Origin: Palaemon carinicauda
Taxonomy: Eukaryota > Arthropoda > Malacostraca > Decapoda > Palaemonidae
Assembly: GCF_036898095.1 (NCBI RefSeq)
Contig: NC_090739.1
Coordinates: 60,872,366 to 60,936,365, forward strand
DNA: 64,000 nt
Direction of reading: 5' to 3'
Made by a program: the position numbers and the translations under genes. Under the pieces are notes generated by a model. It worked only from the letters and a program-made list of their open reading frames with translations. It made no database searches and had not been told where the DNA came from. Positions within the stretch are counted from its first letter, which is position 1, and the number at the start of each line of letters is the position of its first letter. Of the stretch, positions 23,464 to 33,232 are shown in pieces.

Positions 23464-23468
23464 GGCGC
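22946..23468 (+). mobile_element. DIRS-like element A, segment 1 (5' region)
   Basis: Start of the DIRS-like element that is later interrupted by gypsy 1. It contains the leader and an ORF beginning MDASAFSSSTKLRT (from 23333). It stops at the GGCGC target duplication (23464-23468) and resumes at 33839: the two sides joined restore the order seen in the minus copy at 22360-22410 and the plus copy at 20500-20560. That continuity is the evidence that 22946-23468 and 33839 onward were one element. Confidence 0.65.
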
Positions 23469-23960
23469 TGTGGGATATGGTACTTTGGTAGGAAGTTCTA
23501 TTAACCATAATAATTACCTGGAACATAGATGAACAATTGTTAGTAATTATTTCTCAGCTGATCCCATCTCTAGTCGTCAGTTTTGGCTTGATGGGTAATA
23601 AGACGTTGGTATTCTTAAAATATACATTTAATGTATAAATGACTACATTGCTCTGTTTACTCTGTGACAGCTGACTCCCAAGTCTGTGTGGAGCGTCTTA
23701 CAATATCTGACCAAACCAAAACATTGCTAAACAAAAGAGCATCGCTCTGAAAAGACTTAAATCCTACTCCAGTACAAAATCATAAAGAATCACATCCTAT
23801 CTTTGAGGTAATCAACAAATGTTTGAATCCTAATACCAAAACAAATCATTACTCTTATGTACAAAGCATAACATGTCTTATTCATGCAATATGATGCAAT
23901 GTTGCGCAATACCTGCAACACTTGAAATAATATAGTACATTATTACAATAATACATAACA
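23469..23960 (-). repeat. gypsy 1 LTR, left (3' LTR of copy A)
   Basis: 492 bp with termini TGTGGGATATGG and ATACATAACA in plus orientation. It lacks the 112-bp duplication present in the other two LTRs. It abuts the target site GGCGC. Confidence 0.93.
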
Positions 23961-23976
23961 GTCTCCTCCCCCTTAA
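23961..23976 (-). promoter_or_regulatory. polypurine tract, gypsy 1 copy A
   Basis: On the minus strand reads TTAAGGGGGAGGAGAC immediately before the 3' LTR; the primer for plus-strand DNA synthesis. The same tract lies at 28902-28917 for copy B. Confidence 0.8.
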
Positions 23977-23995
23977 CTTGACATTGTAAAAATCT

Positions 23996-24754
23996 TCATA
24001 AATCTAACCTCTCAGGGGGCTTTCCTCTGTTAATCCTATTAGGAAGCACTTTAACCTCATCTTGTACTGGTACATGAATTGGTTCTGAATCTACATTGGA
24101 TGTTGGACCATCTTGGTTAATATTTGACTCATTTGATCTAACTACTTCTTTAAGTTTCTCATCTCTAACATTCACATGCTCTACTGTCTTTCTGTTTAAC
24201 GGCAGTAATTGATCAACATGATGTTTTACAACATTATCACCAACACGAACATCATAATGTAAATTTCCTATCTCTCTTACAATCTCTCCTGGTACCCACT
24301 TCTCTGGAGTGTTGTACGATCTTACCATGACATCAGACAAAGGTAAAAAATGTCTTACATTAGGAAGCTTTGCTACTTGTTTATACCCTTTATCTTCTAA
24401 ATCACTTTGCAAACTTGGATACAACAAATCTAACTTACACCTTATCCTCCTCCCCATCAACAAATTGGAGGGTGCCATGCCTGTTGTGCTGTGCGGCGTT
24501 GTTCTATAAGACAATAAAAATTTTGACACATGCAAAAATATATTACTCGAATTTGCTTTTCTACACTTCACATTGTGTTTAAACGTTTGGACAAATCTTT
24601 CAGCCTCTCCATTAGTAGATGGATGATATGTAGCTGAAAATGTATGCTTTATACCATTGACATTACAAAATTCTTTAAACTCTTGTGAGGTAAATTGTGG
24701 ACCATTATCTGTAACAATTCTTTCTGGAATACCATGCGTTGAAAAAATTTGCAT
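23996..24754 (-). CDS. gypsy 1 copy A: integrase core (C half) and tail
   Basis: 252 codons. Carries RIVTDNGPQFTSQEF (second catalytic Asp of the DDE integrase) and HPSTNGEAERFVQTFK (catalytic Glu), then STTGMAPSNLLMGRR and a tail with WVPGEIVREIGNLHYDV. It is separated from the upstream pol frame only by a TAG at 24755-24757; copy B has a Glu codon there. It ends at the same place as copy B, 36 bp before the LTR. Confidence 0.88.
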   Translation of the reverse strand: MQIFSTHGIPERIVTDNGPQFTSQEFKEFCNVNGIKHTFSATYHPSTNGEAERFVQTFKHNVKCRKANSSNIFLHVSKFLLSYRTTPHSTTGMAPSNLLMGRRIRCKLDLLYPSLQSDLEDKGYKQVAKLPNVRHFLPLSDVMVRSYNTPEKWVPGEIVREIGNLHYDVRVGDNVVKHHVDQLLPLNRKTVEHVNVRDEKLKEVVRSNESNINQDGPTSNVDSEPIHVPVQDEVKVLPNRINRGKPPERLDL

Positions 24755-24757
24755 TAA

Positions 24758-27592
24758 CTATTTTATTGTGGCGTAAGACGTTGTTTTCTTCATTGGGATA
24801 ATTTCTGGCCACTTACTGTAAGCATCTACTACTATCAAAAACAAATAATTCAAAAAAGGACCTGCAAAATCTATATGCACTCTTTGCCATGGATACCTGG
24901 GTAACTCCCACGGGTGCATTCTTGCAAATTGAGGATTGTTCTGTTGCATAACACAATTCATACAATTCTTTATATAACATTCCACATCTTTATCTACACC
25001 TGGCCACCATACAAAAGTTCTCGCAATTGACTTTGATCTTACAATACCTTGGTGATCAGCATGTATTTCAGACAAAACCTTATTTCTCAGTGAATTAGGA
25101 ATAACTACCCTGGAACCTCTCATCACTATTCCTTGTGTTACACTCAGTTCATACCATATATCCTTATACGGTTTACAATTTTCCTCTTTTCCACATAAGT
25201 CCCTACCTGTCATTAAACTCTCCAAAACCTTACTAAGTACTGGGTCTTGCTTGGTACTGTGTGCTACATCTTTCGCAGTTATTGGTACATCATATACAGA
25301 AATTAACAGAACACTGTCATCATAATCCTCTGGAGCTTTGTCTACGGGTAATCTGGATAAAGCATCTGCATTACCCATATTTGATGTTGGACGGTATTCT
25401 ATATCATAGTGGTACGCTGCTAACGTAACTGCCCAACGTTGTAGTCTTGCAGCCACCAACGTAGGTAAACTTGCTTTTGGACCCAATATTGCTAATAAAG
25501 GTTTATGATCTGTAACAAGTGTGAACTTTTTCCTACCATAAAGATACATATGGAATTTTTTAACTCCATAAACTAATGCTAAACCTTCCTTTTCTATTTG
25601 AGAGTAATTCCTTTCTGCCTTGTTCAATACTCTAGAAGTGAATGCAATTGGTTTTTCTGTTCCATCTGGCATTACATGAGATAATACTGCACCTAAACCT
25701 ATGTTTGATGCATCACATACTAATTTAACTGGTAAATCCATTTGATAATGTACTAAGAATGTAGGTGATGTTATTTCCTGCTTGATTCTTTCAAAAGATT
25801 CCTGACACTCTTTTGTCCACTTCCATTCTACACCCTTATTCAACAGATTATACAATGGATGTGCAATTGTAGACAAATTCTGAATGAAATTCCCATAAAA
25901 TGTTACTAAACCTAGAAATGATTGTAATTCTTTAACATTTTCTGGCACTTTTGTTGATTGTACAGCTTTAATCTTCTCTTTAGTTTTGTGAATACCCTTG
26001 CCATTTATTACAAAACCTAAGTATTCCACTGAATCAACTTCTAAAATACATTTGTTCTTATTTACTCTAATATTATGTTCCTTCAACTTCTTCAGAACTG
26101 TTCGCAATCTTTCTCTATGTTCTCTTGTGTCTTTACCCGCAATTAAAATATCATCTATAAAAATGAATACTCCTTGCATTCCTGAAAAAATCTTATCCAT
26201 AGTTTGTTGCCATATAGCTGGACTACTTGCAACTCCATAAGGTAATCTCTTTGGCCTAAACAAACCTAAGGATGTATTTACTGTACATAATTCTTGTGAA
26301 GTTTCATCCATGGGAAGCTGTTGAAATGCTTGTCTTAAATCTAATTTAGAAAAAACACTGCATCCTGACATAGTTGCAAACATGTCTTTCGGATTTGGTA
26401 AGGGATGTTGAGCTACTTGCAGTTGTGGATTTAACGTTACTTTGTAATCTCCACATAACCTAACCTGTCCACTTTCCTTCACAATAGGAACTAATGGTGT
26501 AGCCCAATCTGAATATGTAACCTTTTCCCAGGAACCTTCATTTTCTAATCTCCTGATTTCTGTTTCAACTGCACTTTTCAATGCATACGGTACTGGTCTC
26601 GGAGCAAAAAATCTAGGAGAACTGTCAGGTTTCAAAACTAAAATTGCCTTTGCATTCTTTACTGTACCTATTTTATCTTCAAATACGTCTTGAAACTCTG
26701 ATATGATATTATCCATAGATATTTCATTTTTGTTTTCATCTTGTCTACCTGCAACCTTCAAAATACTAGGCCAATCTAACTTCAAATACTGTAGCCAATC
26801 TAAACCTAGCAAAGTTTGTCCTTTACCTTTTACTACTGTTAATGGTATTCTCTCTAATTTCTGTTCTTTGTACTGTACTTCTACGTTCGAAGCACCTATT
26901 ACCTGAATATCAAAACCATTATAACTTTTCAAAACTCTATTTGTACCTTCTAATAACAAATTAGGAATGCTTTTAGCCATTTTCTCAGACATAATTGATA
27001 CATAGGCTGCTGTGTCAACTTGCATCAAAATTGGTTTACCATTGATGATTACTTCTACCATGATATGTTTCTTTGCACCTTTGTTGACTGAATTTATGCG
27101 AAACGCAAAATCAGTTTCTGAACTAACCTGATTATCATGAACATTTTCCTCATTACTCTCTTGACCCATAGTATCAACTGTAGCATTTATTTTCTTTGCG
27201 TACTGTTTAGGGAATCTACAAGCAGTTGTAAAATTACCCATCTTTCTGCAATTCTGGCATGTCTGTCCAGTAGCAGGGCATTTCTTTGCTTCGTATGCAA
27301 GATGATCCGTTTTACCACACCTAAAACACTTGGGTTTTTCCTGTTGTTTATGTGTATAAGCCTGATTCTGATATTTATGAACATTAGTGTTAGGCACTTT
27401 TCTATGACTAGGCTTTGTCATATTCCTTCTCCGATTCTCATTGGTTTTCCACTTAGAACCTACTGTATTAATTTTAGAATTTTCCATTCTATTGCTTGTA
27501 GAACTACCTATTATGTGACTTTGCCTATTTGATGTTTCTAAAGCTCTGCCTGTTATCAATACATTTTCTAATGTTAAATCTTTATCTTGCAA
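24758..27592 (-). CDS. gypsy 1 copy A: gag C-terminus, protease, RT, RNase H, integrase N-half
   Basis: 944 codons. Two zinc knuckles at about 89-125 (CFRCGKTDH...CQNCRKMGNFTTAC). Protease near 193-195 has DTA where most have DTG or DSG. RT about 400-530 with FIDDI at 478-482. RNase H from about 620 with VCDASNIGLGAVL and TDHKPLL. Integrase zinc domain 844-880 (HADHQG...CMNC) and first catalytic Asp near 908 (HIDFAG). The frame is bounded by two stops, TAA at 27593-27595 and TAG at 24755-24757, both absent from copy B. The family produces gag-pol as one polyprotein, so copy A is dead unless read through. Confidence 0.93.
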   Translation of the reverse strand: MQDKDLTLENVLITGRALETSNRQSHIIGSSTSNRMENSKINTVGSKWKTNENRRRNMTKPSHRKVPNTNVHKYQNQAYTHKQQEKPKCFRCGKTDHLAYEAKKCPATGQTCQNCRKMGNFTTACRFPKQYAKKINATVDTMGQESNEENVHDNQVSSETDFAFRINSVNKGAKKHIMVEVIINGKPILMQVDTAAYVSIMSEKMAKSIPNLLLEGTNRVLKSYNGFDIQVIGASNVEVQYKEQKLERIPLTVVKGKGQTLLGLDWLQYLKLDWPSILKVAGRQDENKNEISMDNIISEFQDVFEDKIGTVKNAKAILVLKPDSSPRFFAPRPVPYALKSAVETEIRRLENEGSWEKVTYSDWATPLVPIVKESGQVRLCGDYKVTLNPQLQVAQHPLPNPKDMFATMSGCSVFSKLDLRQAFQQLPMDETSQELCTVNTSLGLFRPKRLPYGVASSPAIWQQTMDKIFSGMQGVFIFIDDILIAGKDTREHRERLRTVLKKLKEHNIRVNKNKCILEVDSVEYLGFVINGKGIHKTKEKIKAVQSTKVPENVKELQSFLGLVTFYGNFIQNLSTIAHPLYNLLNKGVEWKWTKECQESFERIKQEITSPTFLVHYQMDLPVKLVCDASNIGLGAVLSHVMPDGTEKPIAFTSRVLNKAERNYSQIEKEGLALVYGVKKFHMYLYGRKKFTLVTDHKPLLAILGPKASLPTLVAARLQRWAVTLAAYHYDIEYRPTSNMGNADALSRLPVDKAPEDYDDSVLLISVYDVPITAKDVAHSTKQDPVLSKVLESLMTGRDLCGKEENCKPYKDIWYELSVTQGIVMRGSRVVIPNSLRNKVLSEIHADHQGIVRSKSIARTFVWWPGVDKDVECYIKNCMNCVMQQNNPQFARMHPWELPRYPWQRVHIDFAGPFLNYLFLIVVDAYSKWPEIIPMKKTTSYATIK

Positions 27593-27595
27593 TAA

Positions 27596-28036
27596 TTACT
27601 TTCTTAGCTCTTCTGATGTGCAATGTGCAATTACTTGATCTATGATAACATTTACTAACTCTAGAAATTCACATGAAACGGCTAAATTTTTTAGTCTAGT
27701 CACAAATGCATCTAAACTTTCATTTTCTTTCTGATAAGCTTGCGCTGAAAACTGGTATCTTTCAAAAAATTTATTGACCTGAGGAGCAAAATATGTGGTA
27801 AGAGCCTTAATTGCAGCTTCACTTGTGTCATCTGTAGGCTGCAAAGTCTTAAACACTTCCCGAACTTCCCTACCTGCTGTATGAAGTAATAATGCCTTCT
27901 TTTGGGCATCCTTCATGTTCCCTAATGCTTCTAAATAAATCTTAAATTCCTCACACCACTGTTGCCATCGTGTTGCAACAGAATTGGGCTCAGCAGTGAT
28001 GCTGAAACCTTGTGGGTGTTCTATATTAAAAGGCAT
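27596..28036 (-). CDS. gypsy 1 copy A: gag N-terminal part
   Basis: 147 codons starting MPFNIEHPQGFSI. Matches the start of copy B (32976 downward) with few changes. Middle part NEWCEEF-like helix region with TRLKNLAVSCEF typical of retrotransposon gag. Ends at a TAA at 27593-27595 that replaces a Lys codon. The start follows 256 bp of leader from the LTR and PBS, so this ATG is the natural gag start. Confidence 0.88.
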   Translation of the reverse strand: MPFNIEHPQGFSITAEPNSVATRWQQWCEEFKIYLEALGNMKDAQKKALLLHTAGREVREVFKTLQPTDDTSEAAIKALTTYFAPQVNKFFERYQFSAQAYQKENESLDAFVTRLKNLAVSCEFLELVNVIIDQVIAHCTSEELRK

Positions 28037-28279
28037 TTTGATTGCTTACCTTAAGAACTATGGTAGGTTAAGCTACTGTTCTGCAGTCACAAGTGTACTT
28101 CCTACCTACCCAACTTTAAATTTCACCCTTTTGTGTATTTGATGAAATTCCTATTCTGCTGCTGGTAAAATCTTCATTGGGCGATTTTACTCTTGTCCCC
28201 TGATGTACATACGACCTTCTCTTGTGCTGGCCGTCCTTGTACAAAAGGTCCAATGCTTCTCCCTGCTTGTCCGTCGTCC

Positions 28280-28291
28280 TGAACGTCGCCA
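28280..28291 (-). promoter_or_regulatory. primer-binding site candidate, gypsy 1 copy A
   Basis: One base after the LTR end, the minus strand reads TGGCGACGTTC, beginning with the TGG that pairs with a tRNA CCA end. The following bases do not extend into a recognisable T-arm complement, so I do not name the tRNA. The same sequence lies at 33220-33231 for copy B. Confidence 0.65.
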
Positions 28292-28292
28292 G

Positions 28293-28901
28293 TGTGGGAT
28301 ATGGTACTTTGGTAGGAAGTTCTATTAACCATAATAATTACCTGGAACGCAGATGAACAATTGTTAGTAATTATTTCTCAGCTGATCCCATCTCTAGTCG
28401 TCAGTGTGGGATATGGTACTTTGGTAGGAAGTTCTATTAACCATAATAATTACCTGGAACATAGATGAACAATTGTTAGTAATTATTTCTCAGCTGATCC
28501 CATCTCTAGTCGTCAGTTTTGGCTTGATGGGTAATAAGACGTTGGTATTCTTAAAATATACATTTAATGTATAAATGACTAGGCTACATTGCTCTGTTTA
28601 CTCTGTGACAGCTGACTCCCAAGTCTGTGTGGAGCGTCTTACAATATCTGACAAAACCAAAACATTGCTAAACAAAAGAGCATCGCTCTGAAAAGACTTA
28701 AATCCTACTCCAGTACAAAATCATAAAGAATCACATCCTATCTTTGAGGTAATCAACAAATGTTTGAATCCTAATACCAAAACAAATCATTACTCTTATG
28801 TACAAAGCATAACATGTCTTATTCATGCAATATGATGCAATGTTGCACAATACCTGCAACACTTGAAATAATATAGTACATTATTACAATAATACATAAC
28901 A
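28293..28901 (-). repeat. gypsy 1 LTR, central
   Basis: 609 bp, with a 112-bp tandem duplication (28293-28404 and 28405-28516) and a 4-bp insertion (AGGC) near 28580. It serves as the 3' LTR of copy B and the 5' LTR of copy A. Confidence 0.92.
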
Positions 28902-28917
28902 GTCTCCTCCCCCTTAA
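28902..28917 (-). promoter_or_regulatory. polypurine tract, gypsy 1 copy B
   Basis: Same tract as in copy A, TTAAGGGGGAGGAGAC on the minus strand, directly adjoining the central LTR. Confidence 0.78.
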
Positions 28918-28936
28918 CTTGACATTGTAAAAATCT

Positions 28937-31396
28937 TCATAAATCTAACCTCTCAGGGGGCTTTCCTCTGTTAATCCTATTAGGAAGCACTTTAACCTCA
29001 TCTTGTACTGGTACATGAATTGGTTCTGAATCTACATTGGATGTTGGACCATCTTGGTTAATATTTGACTCATTTGATCTAACTACTTCTTTAAGTTTCT
29101 CATCTCTAACATTCACATGCTCTACTGTCTTTCTGTTTAACGGCTGTAATTGATCAACATGACGTTTTACAACATTATCACCAACACGAACATCATAATG
29201 TAAATTTCCTATCTCTCTTACAATCTCTCCTGGTACCCACTTCTCTGGAGTGTTGTACGATCTTACCATGACATCAGACAAAGGTAAAAAATGTCTTACA
29301 TTAGGAAGCTTTGCTACTTGTTTATACCCTTTATCTTCTAAATCACTTTGCAAACTTGGATACAACAAATCTAACTTACACCTTATCCTCCTCCCCATCA
29401 ACAAATTGGAGGGTGCCATACCTGTTGTGCTGTGCGGCGTTGTTCTATAAAACAATAAAAATTTTGACACATGCAAAAACATATTACTCGAATTTGCTTT
29501 TCTACACTTCATATTGTGTTTAAACGTTTGGACAAATCTTTCAGCCTCTCCATTAGTAGATGGATGATATGTAGCTGAAAATGTATGCTTTATACCATTG
29601 ACATTACAAAATTCTTTAAACTCTTGTGAGGTAAATTGTGGACCATTATCTGTAACAATTCTTTCTGGAATACCATGCGTTGAAAAAATTTGCATTAACT
29701 CTTTTATTGTGGCGTAAGACGTTGTTGTCTTCATTGGGATAATTTCTGGCCACTTACTGTAAGCATCTACTACTATCAAAAACAAATAATTCAAAAAAGG
29801 ACCTGCAAAATCTATATGCACTCTTTGCCATGGATACCTGGGTAACTCCCACGGGTGCATTCTTGCAAATTGAGGATTGTTCTGTTGCATAACACAATTC
29901 ATACAATTCTTTATATAACATTCCACATCTTTATCTACACCTGGCCACCATACAAAAGTTCTCGCAATTGACTTTGATCTTACAATACCTTGGTGATCAG
30001 CATGTATTTCAGACAAAACCTTATTTCTCAGTGAATTAGGAATAACTACCCTGGAACCTCTCATCACTATTCCTTGTGTTACACTCAGTTCATACCATAT
30101 ATCCTTATACGGTTTACAATTTTCCTCTTTTCCACATAAGTCCCTACCTGTCATTAAACTCTCCAAAACCTTACTAAGTACTGGGTCTTGCTTGGTACTG
30201 TGTGCTACATCTTTCGCAGTTGTTGGTACATCATATACAGAAATTAACAGAACACTGTCATCATACTCCTCTGGAGCTTTGTCTACGGGTAATCTGGATA
30301 AAGCATCTGCATTACCCATATTTGATGTTGGACGGTATTCTATATCATAGTGGTACGCTGCTAACGTGACTGCCCAACGTTGTAGTCTTGCAGCCACCAA
30401 CGTAGGTAAACTTGCTTTTGGACCCAATATTGCTAATAAAGGTTTATGATCTGTAACAAGTGTGAACTTTTTCCTACCATAAAGATACATATGGAATTTT
30501 TTAACTCCATAAACTAATGCTAAACCTTCCTTTTCTATTTGAGAGTAATTCCTTTCTGCCTTGTTCAATACTCTAGAAGTGAATGCAATTGGTTTTTCTG
30601 TTCCATCTGGCATTACATGAGATAATACTGCACCTAAACCTATGTTTGATGCATCACATACTAATTTAACTGGTAAATCCATTTGATAATGTACTAAGAA
30701 TGTAGGTGATGTTATTTCCTGCTTGATTCTTTCAAAAGATTCCTGACACTCTTTTGTCCACTTCCATTCTACACCCTTATTCAACAGATTATACAATGGA
30801 TGTGCAATTGTAGACAAATTCTGAATGAAATTCCCATAAAATGTTACTAAACCTAGAAATGATTGTAATTCTTTAACATTTTCTGGCACTTTTGTTGATT
30901 GTACAGCTTTAATCTTCTCTTTAGTTTTGTGAATACCCTTGCCATTTATTACAAAACCTAAGTATTCCACTGAATCAACTTCTAAAATACATTTGTTCTT
31001 ATTTACTCTAATATTATGTTCCTTCAACTTCTTCAGAACTGTTCGCAATCTTTCTCTATGTTCTCTTGTGTCTTTACCCGCAATTAAAATATCATCTATA
31101 AAAATGAATACTCCTTGCATTCCTGAAAAAATCTTATCCATAGTTTGTTGCCATATAGCTGGACTACTTGCAACTCCATAAGGTAATCTCTTTGACCTAA
31201 AAAAACCTAAGGATGTATTTACTGTACATAATTCTTGTGAAGTTTCATCCATGGGAAGCTGTTGAAATGCTTGTCTTAAATCTAATTTAGAAAAAACACT
31301 GCATCCTGACATAGTTGCAAACATGTTTTCGGATTTGGTAAGGGATGTTGAGCTACTTGCAGTTGTGGATTTAATGTTACTTTGTAATCTCCACAT
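28937..31396 (-). CDS. gypsy 1 copy B: RT, RNase H, integrase
   Basis: 819 codons, in one frame from RT to the integrase tail; no internal stop. The first about 25 residues are out of frame with the natural protein. From about residue 29 (MFATMSGCSVFSKLDLRQAF) it follows copy A. It contains FIDDI, CDASNIGLG, the HADHQG zinc domain, VTDNGPQF and GEAERFVQ. It is separated from the upstream gag-protease frame by a one-base deletion near 31327. This is the longest intact integrase-containing frame in the window. Confidence 0.92.
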   Translation of the reverse strand: MWRLQSNIKSTTASSSTSLTKSENMFATMSGCSVFSKLDLRQAFQQLPMDETSQELCTVNTSLGFFRSKRLPYGVASSPAIWQQTMDKIFSGMQGVFIFIDDILIAGKDTREHRERLRTVLKKLKEHNIRVNKNKCILEVDSVEYLGFVINGKGIHKTKEKIKAVQSTKVPENVKELQSFLGLVTFYGNFIQNLSTIAHPLYNLLNKGVEWKWTKECQESFERIKQEITSPTFLVHYQMDLPVKLVCDASNIGLGAVLSHVMPDGTEKPIAFTSRVLNKAERNYSQIEKEGLALVYGVKKFHMYLYGRKKFTLVTDHKPLLAILGPKASLPTLVAARLQRWAVTLAAYHYDIEYRPTSNMGNADALSRLPVDKAPEEYDDSVLLISVYDVPTTAKDVAHSTKQDPVLSKVLESLMTGRDLCGKEENCKPYKDIWYELSVTQGIVMRGSRVVIPNSLRNKVLSEIHADHQGIVRSKSIARTFVWWPGVDKDVECYIKNCMNCVMQQNNPQFARMHPWELPRYPWQRVHIDFAGPFLNYLFLIVVDAYSKWPEIIPMKTTTSYATIKELMQIFSTHGIPERIVTDNGPQFTSQEFKEFCNVNGIKHTFSATYHPSTNGEAERFVQTFKHNMKCRKANSSNMFLHVSKFLLFYRTTPHSTTGMAPSNLLMGRRIRCKLDLLYPSLQSDLEDKGYKQVAKLPNVRHFLPLSDVMVRSYNTPEKWVPGEIVREIGNLHYDVRVGDNVVKRHVDQLQPLNRKTVEHVNVRDEKLKEVVRSNESNINQDGPTSNVDSEPIHVPVQDEVKVLPNRINRGKPPERLDL

Positions 31397-32976
31397 AACC
31401 TAACCTGTCCACTTTCCTTCACAATAGGAACTAATGGTGTAGCCCAATCTGAATATGTAACCTTTTCCCAGGAACCTTCATTTTCTAATCTCCTGATTTC
31501 TGTTTCAACTGCACTTTTCAATGCATACGGTACTGGTCTCGGAGCAAAAAATCTAGGAGAACTGTCAGGTTTCAAAACTAAAATTGCCTTTGCATTCTTT
31601 ACTGTACCTATTTTATCTTCAAATACGTCTTGAAACTCTGATATGATATTATCCATAGATATTTCATTTTTGTTTTCATCTTGTCTACCTGCAACCTTCA
31701 AAATACTAGGCCAATCTAACTTCAAATACTGTAGCCAATCTAAACCTAGCAAAGTTTGTCCTTTACCTTTTACTACTGTTAATGGTATTCTCTCTAATTT
31801 CTGTTCTTTGTACTGTACTTCTACGTTCGAAGCACCTATTACCTGAATATCAAAACCATTATAACTTTTCAAAACTCTATTTGTACCTTCTAATAACAAA
31901 TTAGGAATGATTTTAGCCATTTTCTCAGACATAATTGATACATAGGCTGCTGTGTCAATTTGCATCAAAATTGGTTTACCATTGATGATTACTTCTACCA
32001 TGATATGTTTCTTTGCACCTTTGTTGACTGAATTTATGCGAAACGCAAAATCAGTTTCTGAACTAACCTGATTATCATGAACATTTTCCTCATTACTCTC
32101 TTGACCCATAGTATCAACTGTAGCATTTATTTTCTTTGCGTACTGTTTAGGGAATCTACAAGCAGTTGCAAAATTACCCATCTTTCTGCAATTCTGGCAT
32201 GTCTGTCCAGTAGCAGGGCATTTCTTTGCTTCGTATGCAAGATGATCCGTTTTACCACACCTAAAACACTTGGGTTTTTCCTGTTGTTTATGTGTATAAG
32301 CCTGATTCTGATATTTATGAACATTAGTGTTAGGCACTTTTCTATGACTAGGCTTTGTCATATTCCTTCTCTGATTCTCATTGGTTTTCCACTTAGAACC
32401 TACTGTATTAATTTTAGAATTTTCCATTCTATTGCTTGTAGAACTACCTATTATGTGACTTTGCCTATTTGATGTTTCTAAAGCTCTGCCTGTTATCAAT
32501 ACCTTTTCTAATGTTAAATCTTTATCTTGCAATAATTTCTTTCTTAGCTCTTCTGATGTGCAATGTGCAATTACTTGATCTATGATAACATTTTCTAACT
32601 CTAGAAATTCACATGAAACGGCTAAATTCTTTAGTCTAGTCACAAATGCATCTAAACTTTCATTTTCTTTCTGATAAGCTTGCGCTGAAAACTGGTATCT
32701 TTCAAAAAATTTATTGACCTGAGAAGCAAAATATGTGGTAAGAGCCTTAATTGCAGCTTCACTTGTGTCATTTGTAGGCTGCAAAGTCTTAAACACTTCC
32801 CGAACTTCCCTACCTGCTGTATGAAGTAATAATGCCTTCTTTTGGGCATCCTTCATGTTCCCTAATGCTTCTAAATAAATCTTAAATTCCTCACACCACT
32901 GTTGCCATCGTGTTGCAACAGAATTGGGCTCAGCAGTGATGCTGAAACCTTGTGGGTGTTCTATATTAAAAGGCAT
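31282..32976 (-). CDS. gypsy 1 copy B: gag, protease and RT N-terminus
   Basis: 564 codons from the gag start MPFNIEHPQGF. It reads through the position where copy A has TAA. Zinc knuckles CFRCGK...CQNCRK, protease MQIDTAAYVSIM (copy A has MQVDTA) and the start of RT (ATPLVPIVKESGQVRLCGDY). It ends in 20 out-of-frame residues after the one-base deletion near 31327. Copy B therefore has one lesion, copy A has two, and they are at different places. Confidence 0.92.
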   Translation of the reverse strand: MPFNIEHPQGFSITAEPNSVATRWQQWCEEFKIYLEALGNMKDAQKKALLLHTAGREVREVFKTLQPTNDTSEAAIKALTTYFASQVNKFFERYQFSAQAYQKENESLDAFVTRLKNLAVSCEFLELENVIIDQVIAHCTSEELRKKLLQDKDLTLEKVLITGRALETSNRQSHIIGSSTSNRMENSKINTVGSKWKTNENQRRNMTKPSHRKVPNTNVHKYQNQAYTHKQQEKPKCFRCGKTDHLAYEAKKCPATGQTCQNCRKMGNFATACRFPKQYAKKINATVDTMGQESNEENVHDNQVSSETDFAFRINSVNKGAKKHIMVEVIINGKPILMQIDTAAYVSIMSEKMAKIIPNLLLEGTNRVLKSYNGFDIQVIGASNVEVQYKEQKLERIPLTVVKGKGQTLLGLDWLQYLKLDWPSILKVAGRQDENKNEISMDNIISEFQDVFEDKIGTVKNAKAILVLKPDSSPRFFAPRPVPYALKSAVETEIRRLENEGSWEKVTYSDWATPLVPIVKESGQVRLCGDYKVTLNPQLQVAQHPLPNPKTCLQLCQDAVFFLN

Positions 32977-33219
32977 TTTGATTGCTTACCTTAAGAACTA
33001 TGGTAGGTTAAGCTACTGTTCTGCAGTCACAAGTGTACTTCCTACCTACCCAACTTTAAATTTCACCCTTTTGTGTATTTGATGAAATTCCTATTCTGCT
33101 GCTGGTAAAATCTTCATTGGGCGATTTTACTCTTGTCCCCTGATGTACATACGACCTTCTCTTGTGCTGGCCGTCCTTGTACAAAAGGTCCAATGCTTCT
33201 CCCTGCTTGTCCGTCGTCC

Positions 33220-33231
33220 TGAACGTCGCCA
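33220..33231 (-). promoter_or_regulatory. primer-binding site candidate, gypsy 1 copy B
   Basis: TGGCGACGTTC on the minus strand, one base from the LTR end at 33233. Confidence 0.6.
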
Positions 33232-33232
33232 G

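Noticed and set aside
25998..26240. Antisense ORFs in gypsy 1 (also 27137-27532, 30939-31181, 32077-32472)
   Set aside because: They occur in both copies only because the sense gene is duplicated; no coding signature of their own.
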